From the NCBI GenBank assembly GCA_902784015.1, contig CACZTC010000164.1, forward strand, positions 1 to 7,263: DNA of 7,263 nt, given 5' to 3'. The notes below the pieces were generated by a model. The model worked only from the letters and a program-made list of their open reading frames with translations. It did no database searches and was not told where the DNA came from. Made by a program: the position numbers and the translations under genes. Below, piece by piece: positions 6,273 to 7,263 of this stretch. How positions within the stretch are numbered: the first letter of the stretch is position 1; each line of letters opens with the position of its first letter. Source of the DNA: an uncultured Erysipelotrichaceae bacterium. GTDB lineage: Bacteria > Bacillota_I > Bacilli_A > Erysipelotrichales > Erysipelotrichaceae.

Positions 6273-7263
6273 CTAGTCAATATAGTTTAGATTAACTCCT
6301 GTAACTATATTAAACAAATGTACCTTACTCTTTCTAATGGACATAAATAAGCGTTCTCCTTCGCTAGCTTTATATGTTGTACGAACTAATAATTGTCCAT
6401 ATTCAGTTTCTAAAGTCAAAATATTATCTTGCCCATCTTTCTCATTCATAATAACAGCGCCAGAAAAATGACCATTATTATTAATTATGATATCTTCTGG
6501 TCTAATACCTACCATAACTACTTGATCTTTGATTGAATCTTGAATATTTAAAGTTGTATTTAATAATGATAATTCATGATTCTTTATTTCTGAAGCTATT
6601 GTATTAATAGATGGTCTACCAATAAATTCAGCCGTATAAATATTAGGTGGACTTTCATATAATCTTATTGGCGTATCTAAAGCTATCTTAGCACCATCTT
6701 TAATAAGCATAATCTTATCAGCCATAATCATTGCTTCACGTTGATCATGGGTAACTTGAATCATTGTAATATTTTTCCTCTTTTGAATATTCTTTAGTTC
6801 TTTTAATAAATTATCTTTAAGTCTTTCATCAATATTCGCAAAAGGTTCATCTAGTAATAGAATCTTAGGATCTCTTATTAGAGCGCGTGCTATGCCTACT
6901 CTTTGTTTTTCACCGCCTGATAAGGATAAAGGATATCTTTCTAATAAATCTTCGATTCTAAGTAATTTAGTTATTTCTAATAATTTTTCATTTATATCAT
7001 TCTTAGTTAAACCTAATTTATGTAAACCATAAGTGATATTATGTTTAACTTTTGTATGAGGAAATAAAGCAGCATCCTGAAATATCATAGCGATATTTCT
7101 TTCTTGATTACTAACATCAATATCATCAATGAAGATTTGTCCTTCATCTATCTTTTCCAAATTAGCTATGCATCTTAAAAGAGTCGTTTTACCGCTACCA
7201 GTTTCTCCTAAAATACTAAGAAAAGAACCATCTTCCACTATAAAAGAGATTTCTTTAAGAGAG
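6273..7263 (-). CDS. ABC transporter ATP-binding protein, MalK/UgpC (CUT1 sugar importer) type; 5' end outside the window
   Basis: This is the ATPase subunit of an importer, by domain layout of the carbohydrate CUT1 class. The open frame runs to the window edge: before the GTG at 7238 it encodes SLKEISFI, as inside family members, so that GTG is not the start. About 20 N-terminal residues are missing. Counting from the first complete codon (329 residues): Walker A GETGSGKTT (19-27, with Glu where most have Pro), Q-loop Gln62 in FQD, signature LSGGEKQR (114-121), Walker B ILLLDEP (134-140), D-loop ANID (142-145) and H-loop His172 in VTHDQREAM. LYESPPNIYTAEFIGRPSIN (201-220) and VGIRPED (251-257) are typical of the linker and TOBE domain of MalK/UgpC proteins. 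All catalytic motifs are intact. The substrate cannot be told: the permeases and binding protein are not in the window. PotA-type polyamine ATPases are the main alternative. uppS follows by 15 bases with no terminator between. Confidence 0.88.
   Translation of the reverse strand, partial: SLKEISFIVEDGSFLSILGETGSGKTTLLRCIANLEKIDEGQIFIDDIDVSNQERNIAMIFQDAALFPHTKVKHNITYGLHKLGLTKNDINEKLLEITKLLRIEDLLERYPLSLSGGEKQRVGIARALIRDPKILLLDEPFANIDERLKDNLLKELKNIQKRKNITMIQVTHDQREAMIMADKIMLIKDGAKIALDTPIRLYESPPNIYTAEFIGRPSINTIASEIKNHELSLLNTTLNIQDSIKDQVVMVGIRPEDIIINNNGHFSGAVIMNEKDGQDNILTLETEYGQLLVRTTYKASEGERLFMSIRKSKVHLFNIVTGVNLNYID
6279..6311 (-). repeat. 9-bp inverted repeat at the end of the ABC ATPase gene, upstream of uppS
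   Basis: AATATAGTT at 6279-6287 is the exact reverse complement of AACTATATT at 6303-6311, with a 15-base centre. In the minus-strand mRNA this would be a weak AU-rich hairpin whose loop contains AGGAG (6300-6296). No U tract follows, so it is not a terminator. It begins 8 bases upstream of the candidate TATAAT box and covers the -35 region, so it could be an operator, or a chance repeat in AT-rich coding DNA. Confidence 0.3.

Noticed and set aside
6274..6279. TTGACT on the minus strand as a -35 box for uppS
   Set aside because: It lies only a few bases before TATAAT, too close to pair with it; with 17-bp spacing the matching -10 would fall inside uppS and is not consensus.
7236..7238. GTG as the start of the ABC ATPase
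   Set aside because: The frame remains open to the window edge and the residues before it (SLKEISFI) match the interior of the nucleotide-binding domain, so the gene is truncated by the window.
1..7263. CRISPR array, tRNA, rRNA, riboswitch or mobile element
   Set aside because: No spaced direct repeats, cloverleaf, transposase or terminal inverted repeats were seen; genes cover the window almost without gaps and the only sizeable gap (181-245) holds the terminator.

Overview
The window comes from a low-GC, AT-rich bacterium. Every gene I can support is on the minus strand, so transcription runs from right to left. Trp is encoded by TGG, dxr ends in TGA inside a 4-base ATGA overlap with rseP, and no gene has an internal TGA, so the standard bacterial code fits and the Mycoplasma code does not. 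The MEP isoprenoid gene dxr, the uppS-cdsA-dxr-rseP order and AGGAG-type ribosome binding sites suggest a Firmicute of the Bacilli/Erysipelotrichia type, perhaps an uncultured lineage near the Mollicutes. That placement is inference only.

Layout from right to left (transcription order): the 5'-truncated end of a MalK/UgpC-type ABC transporter ATPase (6273-7263); uppS (undecaprenyl diphosphate synthase); cdsA (CDP-diglyceride synthase); dxr (DXP reductoisomerase); rseP (site-2 protease); galE (UDP-glucose 4-epimerase, start corrected to 2530); a 157-residue membrane protein that I read as the C-terminal half of a mannose-family PTS EIIC; a 265-residue protein that I read as a divergent mannose-family PTS EIID; a strong Rho-independent terminator (211-240); and the first 60 codons of radC, which runs off the left edge. 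From uppS to the EIID-like gene the junctions are overlaps or gaps of 3-15 bases, so this is one operon closed by the terminator.

How the genes fit together: dxr supplies isoprenoid precursors, uppS condenses them into the undecaprenyl carrier for wall glycans, cdsA makes CDP-diacylglycerol for phospholipids and rseP is the membrane protease usually found with them. This core is widely conserved. The accessory part is the tail: galE, which makes UDP-galactose and, from one active-site residue, possibly UDP-GalNAc, followed by two PTS-like membrane proteins with no EIIA or EIIB in view.

The most unusual features are this orphan half-EIIC/EIID pair, which has lost the N-terminal half of EIIC and the near-invariant Gly-Asp motif of EIID, and the starts of uppS and radC. 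Both lack a Shine-Dalgarno sequence and have a -10-like hexamer exactly 7 bases before ATG, suggesting leaderless transcripts. No CRISPR, tRNA, rRNA, insertion sequence or phage gene was seen.
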